From Antedon mediterranea (lineage: Eukaryota > Echinodermata > Crinoidea > Comatulida > Antedonidae), in the NCBI RefSeq assembly GCF_964355755.1, contig NC_092671.1, positions 11,357,001 to 11,421,000 of the forward strand: DNA of 64,000 nucleotides. The letters run 5' to 3'. The notes beneath the pieces were generated by a model. The model saw only the letters and a program-made list of their open reading frames with translations. It did not search any database and was not told the origin of the DNA. Below are positions 1-12,419 of the stretch, in pieces (the first letter of the stretch is position 1; each line of letters starts with the position of its first letter). Both the position numbers and the translations under genes were made by a program.

Positions 1-131
1 AGGATAAACAGATCCTCAAGCTCTTTGACTTGGTCTGGTGTTGGCTCAGGTGTTGATAAATTCTTAATAGAATCTTTGCGCCACAATGGGCTGTTAAACA
101 TAACTCGACCACTCACTGTGGATGGTGACAT
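1..131 (-). CDS. First coding exon of an unrecognised gene, partial
   Basis: Read on the minus strand, an ATG at 131..129 opens a frame that stays open to the left edge (43 full codons). It starts MSPSTVSGRVMFNSPLWRKD and continues with a Thr/Pro-rich then acidic stretch. No donor site is seen before the edge, so the exon continues outside. The composition is soluble, with no signal peptide or membrane segment. I do not recognise the family. The start is chosen because it is the first ATG and the frame upstream soon closes in AT-rich sequence. It could be a chance open frame, but coding-like composition makes an exon more likely. Confidence 0.45.
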   Translation of the reverse strand, partial: MSPSTVSGRVMFNSPLWRKDSIKNLSTPEPTPDQVKELEDLFI

Positions 132-2032
132 TCTCGAAGTGCTCTGTAATTTGTAAAAAAAGCAATTATGATTCTTTATAAATGAAAATTAATCAAAGTT
201 GTGTAAATAATAAGTCGCCTTGCTTAAGTTGCAATACCAAACAGAAATTCAAGTAGAAATAATGTTATTTAATTATTTGAAAGATTTGTTTTAAGTTATA
301 ATTTACCGCTCGTAAAGTTTACGATATAATACTTATTGTTAAATGATAAAAAGGTTAGAAACAATGCTAAAAAATGAATTTTGTAAATACTAATAAGTCT
401 TTATTGTGTGCGTGTAAGGAATGCTAAGAAAAATTTAATGAGAGACCAGTTTTATATTATCATTATGAATCGTGTCCCTGCAGTATTACCAAAACACACC
501 ACGGGCCTAAATGAGTAGAGGTCCAATGATAAAAGATAATTTTATATCAATAATAAGACTACAAACATTTATAAACTATTTCTATGATTTCTTACCTAAA
601 CTTTGCGAAGATAAATAATATCCCTAATAGTAATAAGCTCTGAAATCGCAGACACGAACTTTTCAAGACTAAACAGCAACTACCGTAAGTTAAAGTTAAC
701 ATTTGCTCATATACTTATCATCAATCAGTTTCTATAGTTACAAGTAATTTGAACTTTCATAATGTTTGTATCGACTTTTTTTTATTAAGAATAATATCGA
801 GTGTTCATTACAAGAAGAACAAAGCTTTCCAGTAGGGTCACCCCGTTAAAACCAAAAACTGTTGTCAGCAGTCAGCAATTAGGAGACAGTGAATAGACCT
901 AGGGTTGATTGACGCGGGTTGATGTATATTGTATAAAAAGACCCGCGGAGACCACGATAAACAACTTTCTTGTCTTTTATTCATTTCTACTCATTATTAA
1001 ATCTCCAGAAGTTGTACGGAAATTTTGTTGTCACTGTGTCAATCATAATAAAAATAGTACCACGTTTAATTAAATGACAAATAACGATTGAAATTAAATA
1101 ACATAAGAATAAATAATCATATAACAATTGCATTTATTTTTATTTGTTAATAATAACAGTAGGCCTATAATAAAAGTAATTACCAATTATATTTTTAATA
1201 ATAATAATAATAGTATTGACAACAACAATAATTATAATACATAGATAATAACATTAACTCTATCATAAAGGTTAAGTATTGCTCTGTCAATAATTATTTT
1301 GTGTTTTTGACTATTTCATTTTATTTCATATAACTTGTATAATTCGCTTCTTATTTAAATGTTGTTTTTGATACCTTTCTTTTTGTTATTTTGCCTTGTA
1401 AATAAAAAATCTTATAAACGTGTGCAGCTGTTTCAAAAGCGTTTGTTCATATCAATAAATATGGAAACAGTCTTGTTCTGACTTAGTGATTCGAAAGTTG
1501 TGTGCGAAACTTATAGATTTCGATAAAGTAATGCGCGTCCATATCTTATTGTTTGTTTTAACCTTTTATTTTATATCTGGTAAAAGATAGTGAACAATTC
1601 AGTATTTTAAATTTAGCTTGGGGTGCGACGACGACGTCCACTGTGAAGTTCAATACGCCCTCAACTTGTTGTAATTCTATGCGATTGGTACAATTTATAC
1701 CCAATGACAAAGCACCGCATTAACTATTACCATAATAAAGGAAAGCGGTAGCAATATAGTTAAGGTTTATTATTCGGGTTAGGCTAAGCGTAAAGAGTAA
1801 TAACACAAGGAATATTCACGTCTGAAATGATGCGTGATAGGCGTTCTTTTCATTGCACAAAATAACAATAGTAAATTGACCCTGATCTGACTAAGCGCAA
1901 GATTTTTTATAGAACACACCCTTGACATAACTGACAATTTCATCGTGTATTGTAGATCTGTCTTAAATACAAAACTGGGGGACCCTGTCAGTTGTTTTGA
2001 TTCTACAGTTTGGTACTAATATCAACGTCAAG
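132..2032. other. Intergenic, AT-rich
   Basis: No convincing exon is seen on either strand. A TATA-like string GTATAAAAAG lies at 931-940 on the plus strand, followed by a more GC-rich stretch. It could be a promoter for an upstream non-coding exon of the membrane-protein gene at 2033, but nothing proves it. The rest is AT-rich with short (AAT)-type runs near 1195-1240. Confidence 0.4.
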
Positions 2033-5000
2033 ATGGCGATCATGAAATATTGCTGTTTCTGTTTCAATCTTCGCAGTGGAACTATGGTGGCAGCGATGCT
2101 TTCTCTGGTAAGGACAATAACACTTTTGAATTGAAGAATTACATTGTAAAGAGCCTACATGTTTAATTAGAGACAGGGCGCGTTATTGACTCTCACGCTG
2201 TGTTCACATATATTATCATAATGTAGTTTGCTATTTTGTATACTGTACATATAGAAGGTATAGTTCATTAATAATTAAATAATCGCATCGAGCTGAATTG
2301 TTCAATACAAATCCAAGAAACTGGTAGGAAATACCCTTTTCTGGAAATGATAATTAATATAGGCCCTAATTATAATAATATATATCGATATCCATCATAT
2401 GACAAATAGCCTGATGAATACCATGGAGAAATTTCTCCATGTTAATACTTAGGTTAATCTTGTTTACTACCCCGCTGTTTGGCTGCTACTGTATTACGCA
2501 AAGGTGGACTTTTTTTTGCGTTTGCCTATAATAGTATTAGGCATTCATGCATTGGAATAGTTAGCCCTATTGAAAACAACATTGGATTGACACAGCACCT
2601 ATAGTATCTAATATGTTACGTAGTCAAATAATAACATTGTAGCAAATGAATAAAACATGTTCATACATTAAAAAATGAATCTTTACGGTGCGACATCCAA
2701 CCAATGGAGGAAATATACATTATATTTCCTCCATGATCCAACATAGACCAAATGTGTTGATTTATTTCCTCAAATATGAGCTCAAGAACTACAGTCACAC
2801 AACGGCATACAAAATATGAATATAAGCATAATTATTAGCTTAATGAATAATTTCAATAATGTTTCATGAGAGTCAACATCGTGCCATCGAAACCGAATGA
2901 TGTGTATTTCTTTCATGGTGTAGTGTACGACCATTAAAGAGTGATGATAATTGGTTCTACCATGGACCTATAAATTAGGTCCCTGGTTCTACATACCTTT
3001 CTCCCACTTATGGTACCACCTCCTGAACCAGTAGCAGAACTCCATCTTGTCTCGGCACATATCATTCTTGATAGGTTAAGTTGGCATAAACTGTCTTTGA
3101 AACCAATTGAGTCACTCAACTCTGTTTAGGTCGCGTTTCTTGCCAAACTTTCTCATGTTTTGCTAGTTACCATAGGAATTTGCCTTTTTTGTGAAAAGTA
3201 CAGTAAATAATGCACAATAAACACGCATTCTTTGTTATAATATTCGGGTCAACTATTTGAAAGGCCTATGATTTTCAACAATAGGTTATACCTTTTCGTT
3301 AACATTGGCATTAATCTAGGAACACTGTTAAAATGGTGAGGAATTTAAAATGCTTTAGAAAGTTTATGCTATACACAAAATAACACTTTGTGTCTGACTG
3401 TGAATGACGTAAAATTGTATAAATAAACATTTTAATTAAATACAGGAACAAGTTGCTATTTTGTTCATTAAAACCCGATTTTCACAATTTACCTATCTGG
3501 TGGTGTATAGCAAAAAATGAAATACTGTTTTTTGGACAAATTTACCTACCTGGTGGTGTATAGCAAAAAATAAAATACTGTTTCTTGGACAAACTATTCA
3601 ATATCCAATATATATTTCCGCTTGAATGAAGGAAATAACAGATATATGATACATTTTCTACCATAATTCGGAGATAATTATGTAGGCCTATAAACAGTTT
3701 ATATACAATTTTCGAAAGACTCCTTTGGAAACAAGTTGTATCAAACTTGTACGGATTATCCGAGCATAAATACTCATGTTTATTGTCTTTAGTATGTTAA
3801 ATAATAATGACTTTTCTCAAATATTGTCGTAAAAACCAGTATTTTATTTGATAAACTGTTGTTACACACCAGGTAGGTAAATAAAAATGTGCTTTTAATT
3901 AACAAAATACCCAAATACTAAAGAAGAATCTTCTATCCAAGTTGTAATATCTTTATACCACAGATTTTGTCAATGTTGGCTGCATTGGGATATGTGTGGA
4001 CGTTACTTGAGTTTGTAGTATTTGAACCAAGCTTATCGAACAACAATTACGTTGGTATGTATATTGTGTCATATTAGGGAGCTTTTTTACACGAGCACGT
4101 AAACGTTACCTTTAACGAATGACGTCAACATTCTAAAGTGGGCGGAGATTGAGCGTTGTATGTTGGAAAATAGCGTTATCGTTTACGTGCTCGTGCGAAA
4201 GCGCCATATTAATACATCATACAACATGTAACTACAGTAGTGTAACAGTATACGTTAAATAACTAAATAAAAGCTCACAAGGATGAAACGTATTGTCACC
4301 TGTATGAGGTGGGCATGAACATGGTTAGCTGAATACTTACAACAATTGAATTTCTTTCAGCCGGTTGGATAGTCAACTTGTGTTTGGTTGTACTACAAGT
4401 TTTGGTGATAATCTACGCATTTATCCTTTTCATTGGAGCATTTTGTGTAAGTTAAAAATACCCTCTATTTAGTAATTCTGAATTTATTACCGTATTTGTA
4501 TAATGCTGTATTGTAACCGCTTGTTGTCTAACTATATAAATCTGTTACAAAAATACTAACTTGTTTTCTGCAGTGGAGTGATGGAGCAGGGCTCTTCTAC
4601 GTGGTGACGACGGCTCTGACGTATTTGGCCGAGTTAGGATGCGTCATCTACATCGCCTACCTACATTCGGAGGAACTTGAAGTAAGAATTAATACACAAT
4701 CAAGATAAACAAATTATGTATATCAACTGCATTAGGCTTGCATTAAGCATGTCACATTTTTAAATCATTTCACTGTTTTTATATCATATTGTATTGATTA
4801 TTGTGCTTGTAAGTGTTGTTGTCCGATGATTTGAGGAAAGAGAGTGGACGATAAAACTTCATAGAATGATGATGGTGATGATTTACTCTGGCGATGATCA
4901 CGTGATTATATAGTGTTATTAATGGTTAGACACTTTTCCCTTATACTTATTATTTTGTTTCTTTCTTAGAATCTTGCCGAATCTGAATTTGTTATTGCAC

Positions 5001-5407
5001 AGATTGCATTCTTTATCTTCAGAACACTGGTCCACGTAAGTTGTTTTTAATATTGCTCAATCTCAGGTCGTTTTCTTTCTTGGTCAGGGGGCTGAGGTTG
5101 AATCCCATCTTATCATTCTCCGGGTACTTGGTTAGGGAACACAATTATAGAAATAAAATGGTTTACTGAGTTTCAGTCAACTCAATGTATTTCTCCGTGG
5201 TATAGGCCTATTTAACAATGTAATTAAGTAATTAAAACATGCTTAAATTAGTATACTTAACTATTTCTAATTACTTACCGTAACTATTTCTAGTTACTTA
5301 ATTATTCCTAATTACTTTTTATTGTACAGGTATACGTAATGGTGTTAGCATTCGCCTTCTACGAGTTCATCAACGAAAGACGTAACAAATACGTACAAAA
5401 TCGTTAA
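2033..5407 (+). CDS. Four-pass membrane protein, DUF4728/LAPTM-like
   Basis: Six exons: 2033-2107, 3964-4054, 4361-4446, 4574-4681, 4970-5035 and 5330-5407. All are bounded by GT and AG with matching phases, giving 167 residues. The N terminus has a Cys cluster (MKYCCFCFNLRSG) directly before the first hydrophobic helix, as in DUF4728 and LAPTM-like four-pass proteins. Further hydrophobic segments lie at about residues 56-82, 90-113 and 125-158, and a short basic tail ends NERRNKYVQNR. The family sits in the plasma membrane or endolysosomes; some insect members act in septate junctions. The exact role here cannot be read from sequence. The start is the first ATG (MAIMKY), and a second in-frame ATG three codons on is an alternative. 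Exon boundaries are my own reading. Confidence 0.78.
3475..3900. mobile_element. Inverted-repeat element in intron 1, MITE-like
   Basis: Two direct copies of a roughly 56-bp segment containing ACCTAYCTGGTGGTGTATAG lie at about 3486-3595. A reverse-complement copy (TACACACCAGGTAGGTAAAT) lies at about 3864-3884. The arms enclose AT-rich sequence. This looks like a small non-autonomous DNA element whose left arm has been duplicated. Exact ends and target duplication were not resolved. Confidence 0.45.
4077..4204. mobile_element. 128-bp MITE with 7-bp target duplication
   Basis: Terminal inverted repeats are about 27 bp. The left end runs GGGAGCTTTTTTACACGAGC and on to ACGTAAACG; the right end is its imperfect reverse complement ending at 4204. 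The element is flanked on both sides by CATATTA (4070-4076 and 4205-4211), which I read as the target duplication. It sits in intron 2 of the four-pass protein gene, has no coding capacity, and would need a transposase elsewhere. Confidence 0.7.
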
Positions 5408-7532
5408 TTTTGGTTTTTAAAGAAGTGTTTAATTAAAAATGTAACAATGCTTATTTTGCCTGATATGAATTGCATAACAGTTTATTTTTGGAACCTCAAT
5501 TCGATAGCAACAAGTACAAGTAGGCCCTACAAGTTTATTTTTAGAAAGCTACTAAAATAATTTTCAAGTTATTACATGCAATAAGAAAAGCTCATTTCAA
5601 CAACTCTCCATTTGTAACAAGCAAAAAATGAAATTGAAGCGTTAGGCTTAACTTAGTCATGAAATTAAGAGGCTATCACCCAATTGATACTGAGCTGCTC
5701 ATGACATAATATGATGTTAATTAGTTATACCCACTTTTGGATGTGACCTGAAAAGTACCAAGCCTAGTCCTTCATGTTTCTCCTTTACACAGACTAAGTT
5801 CAACCGAAGTTCATTAGAAAGCATTATGTGGAAGCCATTCTAAAACCTTTTATTTTTATTGATTTTTTTATATATTTATATACGTAATCTTCGAGGGAAA
5901 AAAAACGATTATAGAGTATAGGCCTAAGTTTATAATCTCTAGTGTGTTACTGACTGTAGTTACCTGTCTAGCTTATGGAACTATATTTCAGATTCATAAT
6001 ACAGTATATAAGTTGTAAGTTACATACCTATAGAAATATGAATGCTTATTATAACAAAAATATTTAGCACATTAGTCATAAGCAGGACAAATTTAGAAAA
6101 AAAAAATTGTGTAATATGTTTTTATAATCTTGCCCTAAACAAATTATTGTGGAGCATTTACATTTTGTAATGGTTAATAAGCCAAATTAGGCCTAGGCAC
6201 ATTTTATTCCGATAATTTTACTTCGATCATTACATCTCCGATGGAATAATTATTTATTAGGAAACAATGGTATTGTATTAGATCGTAATGCATTTGTCAC
6301 ATCATTAAAAATACTATCGAACAAAAATGCACAAATCACTATCCTAATTCGGTAGAATAGACCTTTCATCGCAGTGCATTTAACCTTAAAGCAAAACGGA
6401 GGAGGACAGAGGACACGAAACATGTTTCCTTAATGGGTATCCCTTAATAGAGTTGTCCAGAATGAGGAGTTCTACTGTATACCAGATTACGATATTTGAA
6501 GCGAGATATGCACCCACTCGATTCACTAAAATCAATGCCTCTGAATACTGATGTTAAAAAGATATTTAGACATGTAGAAACAATTCTTTATTATTTAACG
6601 TTCTCGTTACCTCTTTTAAATGCAGTCAATAAGTTTTTAGTACACTTTAAACAATATATTTTTGTACGAATAATAAATAAAACAATGGTTTTGGAATTGA
6701 ACGAGTACTACTTTTATTTATAATCATTGTGTTTATTTTTATGTAGGCCCTATTTGATAATTTCATCTTCTAAAAAGCATTTCTTTAAACGAAAAAGTAA
6801 CAATCTGAAATAGGCTTACAATAAAAAGAAATAAAGAGGATGATTAAGATCAGACAATGATAAATAGATGGTGGGATTATGATGATGATAATTGATCAAA
6901 TAAAAATGATAGATGATTATGATAGCAATGCGGACAAAGGTTGTCATCACAATCATGATGTAGATAAAATTGATGGTGATACCCATTTTGATAATGAAAT
7001 ATTTTAAATTGAATAAATAAATCGAGATAAAATATTCTATAATCTAATTTATTGTATTAACATTATACATTATATAACTGGATAAAAAAACAGGTCTTGA
7101 TGCGTGATTGTGAACGTTCTATTATTTATCACATGATTCAGGTGGGGCAAGAATAAAATGTTGAAAACAATTTTTTTAAATAAGATTACAAAAATGGAGT
7201 GATAAATAACGTAAAACAAGTGAAAAAATATGACCTCAATTTCCCTTCCTTTAATACATGTCCAGATTGGTATTCGACCCGCCTCCCTCTTCTTTGATTT
7301 CTTCAACCGCATTCCAAAAATGATCTCAAATCAAACCAATCAAAACTATACCGTAGGCTATTTAATTTCATTATTCAATGATGAAAGCATTTGCTTGACC
7401 ATTGGATATAAAAAGGTTCCTTTCAAAAACTAAAAGCCTAAATCTTAATGGAGAACTCGTTTCTATTCGAATAATATTTGTTTTCAAATCGAAAAGAAAA
7501 ACCATAGCATTCCAATAGGATAGTTAGGCCTA
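5408..7532. other. Intergenic, AT-rich
   Basis: This holds the 3' side of the plus-strand membrane-protein gene and the 3' side of the minus-strand WAP gene (convergent). Open frames of 60-80 codons here are AT-rich and show no domain, so I treat them as chance. A GAT-rich low-complexity stretch lies at about 6839-6985. Confidence 0.5.
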
Positions 7533-9778
7533 CTAATCACCGTACTTCTTTTGAATACCCATGTGCATGGCTTGTATTCCATTTACAATGATATGTCCTT
7601 CTTCGTTGTAATATTGTCCATTATTTATCGGATTTGTGTCCTACAAAAATGGAAACGGTTTGAAAGCTTGTAAGAGAACACTTTACTACCCAATTGCATT
7701 ATGATAATGATGATGACAACACTGTAATTGGTCAGGTGTTTACTCTGCCGTAATTGTACTTTATGTAGGCCTACAACAATTTTTTTGAGAACAATTTAAT
7801 TTTCGGATTGGACTCACAAACTCCAGATCTGTGACGTTAATATACCATGGGCTTGTGTTGATGGCTAGCGTGCGTGATTCGAAACCAGGAACCAGCCAGC
7901 CAACCAACTGGACTACTACTCTAACGTAATTTTACTTTTATTGTACCAAAGCAATCTAACATTAACAACAGGACACTGAGCTCGCCTTGTCAAGGTAATA
8001 TTTCTTGATCTTATGTCTCGCTGCAAAAAATACTGACAGTAGGCCTATACTTTGTGCACGCGGTATCAGTTAAGAGGCGTGGAAATTATCGTGTCGAAGC
8101 TGCAGATAAACTCTTTTATCTCCGGAGCTCAACATCCTGTTGCTAGATTGCTTACATACTCACTTGAAGTACAAAAATGTCATAGTAGGGCAAAGCATGG
8201 ACCAATACTTAGCTCTCTGACGCCAAGCTACTTCGCAATAATTACCAATTTAATATATAATAGTTTTATTAATCTACTTACTATTACAGCTCCATTTACG
8301 CAATTATCTGCGACTTCAATACACTCCATTACTGCGTCACCATTAACCATTTTACACTCACTGCAAAAAACATAATAATTTCAAAATTATACAAACAGTT
8401 AAATAACATTACAGTACATAAAATCACCTAGCAAAATAAACCTTATATTCGCAGCAAAGTGTTATAAAGCATACTTTATCTTCGAATTAGAATAATAAAA
8501 ATGTGGATTCAGTTTTAGGTGTGGGTTACTTTAGGTAGGTAACAAAACATTATTCAAACATGTCGTCCATTAAGAATTTTATTGTATCTCCTTAAGTGGA
8601 ACATACCAAGCAAGACAGCCTCTGTAATAAGTTTGACCCATTCCATACGTCATTCCTCGGACGTTGCAGTCTGGTAAAATAATAAAACAAAAGTGTAACA
8701 TTAATAATGGTTTCCCTGAATATTTATTTATTTATTTTCAATCTTTCTACATAACAAAAAATATAAAGTATTACAGGGGAGTAGCGGAAAAGCAAAAGTA
8801 ATAAAACTGTCATCTTGTGATGTGCTTGACCAGCCAATGATGAATGATGTTGTCTGTAGTGTTAAAACATATACACAGTGCCCTTCGTTCCATTATAAAT
8901 GTCTCCTGAATAAAAACAGTAGACTTATACCAAAAGAGGTGTTCCATCTATATACTTATTACTTTTCACAATTAAATATTTGGGACCAGGTTTCAGTGTA
9001 CGTGTTAAGAGTCTAGACCCTTTTCGTTCAGTGGTTGATCTGTTTAGACACATTTTCCACACACTTACTTGGTATACTTTTATAACACTGTTTTATTTGT
9101 CCACAATTGGAGTCAACAAAACAGCATTTATCTTCATCCGGGCAGTCCAAATCTTCAAAACAAGATGCCTGTTCTGTGCAAATTCCCCCAAGTTTCTTCA
9201 TTAGTTCATCAACGTTATAGCAACGTCCGGGACGAAAGAATGGAAATGATGGAAAAAGATCTTGGGCTAAATGAAAATTACACCGTTATAAGGTACAAAA
9301 TAACATACAAATACTACTTCACCGACCGCCACATTAAATAAAGAAAATTGAGATATACACCCAAATGGCCAAATACATTCACTGAACCAACGTATTAATG
9401 AGCTTTACCTGAAAGTGGTGTTGTACACACATAAGTGTCAAAACATTTCGTATGCTGGCAACATTTCATATATCCACCGCAGTCCATATCAAATTTACAC
9501 TGCGGCTGAAGACCAACCTCTACACATTCCTCAATAAAATAATACATCCCTGGTGTTTCCGGGCAAAATCCGTCTTTAATCGTAGCTACAAACAAATATA
9601 CTCAAATAAGGTATTTACTATTCTTCCTATTCCTTAAAAAAAATTACTTTAAAAAAATTAAATTAAACTACCTACCTAGAAAACGAGTATTTACTTTACC
9701 AGCTGGTGCCATATGACAAACCCGAATTACATTCATTATTAGCAAAAACTCGCAAACCAAAACACCAACCACAGTCAT
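7533..9778 (-). CDS. Secreted protein with two WAP domains and a VWC-like module
   Basis: Six exons in coding order: 9778-9676, 9585-9409, 9266-9069, 8670-8607, 8360-8282 and 7640-7533. All have GT-AG borders and continuous phase, giving 242 residues. Residues 1-21 form a hydrophobic signal peptide (MTVVGVLVCEFLLIMNVIRV). Residues about 38-88 hold a WAP four-disulfide core (DGFCPE, then FDMDCGGYMKCC). Residues about 110-155 hold a second, divergent one (GICTEQASCF, then LDCPDEDKCCF). Residues about 160-207 carry a Cys pattern like a single-VWC module (GMTYGMGQTYYRGC, then CECK). WAP proteins are extracellular protease inhibitors or antimicrobials; which applies here is unknown. The start is the ATG that begins the signal peptide. 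Confidence 0.75.
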
Positions 9779-9814
9779 ATTTCTAAAAAAAAAAGACGAG
9801 CGTATAAGTTATTG

Positions 9815-10245
9815 GATGATGATGGTGGTGGTGATGGCGGTGGTGGTGGTTATGGCGGTGGTGATGGTGATGGCGGTGGTGGTGGTGATGGTGCTGATGG
9901 CGGTGATGGTGGTGACGGCGGTGGTGGTGATGGCGGAGGTGGTGATGGCGGTGGTGGTGATGGTGATGATGGCGGCGGTGGTGGTTATGGCGGTGGTGAT
10001 GATGGTGATGATGGCGGTGGTAGTGGTGGCAATGGTGGTGGTGATGGCAGTGGTGGTAATTGCGGTGGTGGTGATGGCGGTGGTGATGGTAGTGATGATG
10101 GTGGTGGTGGTGGCGGTGGTGATGGTGGCGGTTGTGGTGGTGATGGCAGTGATGATGGTGGCGGTGGTGATGGTGGTGATGGCAGTGATGATGATGATGG
10201 TGGTGGCGGTGATGGTGGTTATGGTGGTGGTGATGGCGGTGGACA
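9815..10245. repeat. GGT/GAT microsatellite, about 430 bp
   Basis: An imperfect trinucleotide array of GGT, GAT and GGC on the plus strand. Three frames stay open only because the repeat lacks stop codons (poly-Gly/Asp, poly-Val/Met and, on the minus strand, poly-Thr/Ile). None has non-repetitive coding sequence, so no gene is called. It lies about 40 bp upstream of the WAP-protein start codon (minus strand), in or next to that gene's promoter. Confidence 0.9.
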
Positions 10246-10249
10246 TCAT

Positions 10250-11672
10250 GTCAGTAGTGACGATCGCGGTTCACCCATCCTACATGTCCAAACCATATCC
10301 CCTCCAATTGGATAGTACATTTTGACCAAATTAAATTAAATTGTCATTTAATAACCATATTATAGTTAAAAATGCAAAAGAGCTAGTATTTATGTACACG
10401 TTTTTATTGGAGCTATTCTGTCCAAATTAGAGACGATCGCGGTTCGTCCATTAAATACATGTCCACATCATATTCCCTCCGGTTGGATTAGTCAATTTTG
10501 ACAAAATTACATTAAATTATCATTTAATAACCATACAATTATAAATGTAGAAGAGTTAGTATTTTAATTTCATTTATGCATTTTAAATCTTCACGTTTTT
10601 ATGGAGCGATTCTGCTCAAATTAGGGAGGAACTCTACAGTATAGGCCTTTATAAAACAATATTAGTAAAAATAATGCTTATTTTCTGTATATCCAAAATA
10701 CGAAATTACATTAAAATGATAAATAGAACCAAAAGTTTTAAAGTTATTTTAACTTACGGTTTTCGTCTTTTTGTTTCAAATCCAAACATACATGTTGGCC
10801 AGTCTATTCTCGTTACACGTAGATGGAAACGTTAAAGTATCGTCAAAAAATAATGAAGTTAACAATTGTGATTTGCTAATATTTCAGCGTAAAATATCAA
10901 TAATCAATAACTAAGTCTTTTGTTTGTCGTGTTGTTATTATCGTTTAGTACTAAATACAGTACTTAGCCATGCGCATCCCTGCCCATGCGCAGAAACATA
11001 ATTATTAAATTACCAAGTGACGTAAGAAAAACAGCCGGTTTCTGAAAAAAGGATTCGACTAAAAAATATATATGTTTAAATTATTTAATGTATGTAAACT
11101 GTCAAATTAAAAAATAAAAGTTTTACATTAAAATAGTACACGAACGATATTGAAGTTCAAATGTTAAAACATAACTTGACTCTACATTAAAAAGCTTAGC
11201 ACACACTTCTACTAATCTTTTCAGACATCTATATAAATAAAGTCTGATAAAATAATTAATAATAATAATAGCGTTACAACTTTTAAAATACAAATACAGT
11301 GTCCGATAAAATAATTAATAATAATAAAGTTACAACTTTTAAAATACAAATACAGTTTTAGGCCTACTGATTGTCAATATTTATAGTCTCTTAAAGGACT
11401 ATGTAAAAAAAAATCATTCTACTGCAGTTACCGCGGTAAATACATTTCGTTTACTATTTACCCTGTTTAATGCATTACTATTTAGCAAGCTTTTTATTTT
11501 GTTAATAAAACGCTCTTTATTGCCGTGACAGAATCATGCATTTCTACATTGAATCATACTAAAATGATATGTTATTGTATTAAAACAATGTACTGTAGGT
11601 ACTACAGTAACTGTGTAGTAAAACAAATTGTATCAACAAATAAAAGGTAAAAAGGTGAGTCCCGTGTTCTCT
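10250..11672. other. Intergenic, AT-rich with short repeats
   Basis: No supported gene. Two diverged copies of a segment with GACGATCGCGGTTC followed by CAAAATTA-type sequence lie at about 10259-10380 and 10432-10560. A tandem duplication around TCCGATAAAATAATTAATAA occupies about 11245-11356. Confidence 0.5.
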
Positions 11673-12262
11673 GAACGTAGGGGAATGAGCTGTTAGGAGC
11701 TCATTGTACTAAGCCTTGGCATTATGTGGTAGAACGTAGGGGAATGAGCTGTTAGGAGCTCATTGTACTAAGCCTCTGCATTATGTGGTAGAACGTAGGG
11801 GAATGAGCTGTTAGGAGCTCATTGTACTAAGCCTCTGCATTATGTGGTAGAACGTAGGGGAATGAGCTGTTAGGAGCTCATTGTACTAAGCCTCTGCATT
11901 ATGTGGTAGAACGTAGGGGAATGAGCTGTTAGGAGCTCATTGTACTAAGCCTTGGCATTATGTGGTAGAATGTAGGGGAATGAGCTGTTAGGAGCTCATT
12001 GTACTAAGCCTTGGCATTATGTGGTAGAACGTAGGGGAATGAGCTGTTAGGAGCTCATTGTACTAAGCCTCTGCATTATGTGGTAGAACGTAGGGGAATG
12101 AGCTGTTAGGAGCTCATTGTACTAAGCCTTGGCATTATGTGGTAGAATGTAGGGGAATGAGCTGTTAGGAGCTCATTGTACTAAGCCTTGGCATTATGTG
12201 GTAGAACGTAGGGGAATGAGCTGTTAGGAGCTCATTGTACTAAGCCTCGGCATTATGTGGTA
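11673..12262. repeat. Tandem array, ten 59-bp units
   Basis: Units start at 11673 and then every 59 bp up to 12204, and the array ends at 12262. Copies differ only at a few positions (for example AAGCCTTGG versus AAGCCTCTG, and GAACG versus GAATG). Each unit has a short hairpin, GAGCT-GTTAGG-AGCTC. Near-identity and constant length imply recent expansion. The array directly abuts the 3' side of a minus-strand SINE and may be its amplified body. Confidence 0.93.
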
Positions 12263-12419
12263 GGGTGGCCAGTTCCTTTCCACGCCGCCTTTTTTCTCCC
12301 TAGTATTTTCAACAGGTACTCATTTTACAGCTGAGTGAACTGGGAGTTGTTGGGCATTGAACCCGAGTCTATCTGTACGACAGTCAAGTGTCCTAACCAC
12401 TCGGCTATCCAACTCCTAC
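12263..12419 (-). mobile_element. tRNA-derived SINE
   Basis: On the minus strand the head at 12419 reads into an RNA polymerase III A box (TAGCCGAGTGG, 12407-12397) and a B box (GGTTCAATGCC, 12363-12353). These match a class II (Leu/Ser-type) tRNA gene. A non-tRNA body then contains CAGCTGTAAAATGAGTACC. It is not a functional tRNA, as no acceptor-stem pairing is evident. The 59-bp array lies at the downstream side. It is probably a SINE copy that once moved through LINE machinery. Confidence 0.7.

Noticed and set aside
6496-6723. 75-codon plus-strand frame
   Set aside because: Low-complexity AT-rich, no start context or homology visible.
7070-7433. Two overlapping frames of 67-80 codons
   Set aside because: AT-rich chance frames on opposite strands, no motif.
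9809-10325. Three overlapping long frames in the GGT/GAT repeat
   Set aside because: They are open only because the trinucleotide repeat has no stop codons; no unique coding sequence.
11673-12262. CRISPR-like array
   Set aside because: Repeats are contiguous with no variable spacers, in animal DNA; a minisatellite.
12353-12419. Functional tRNA gene on the minus strand
   Set aside because: A and B boxes fit, but acceptor-stem pairing is not evident and a SINE body follows.
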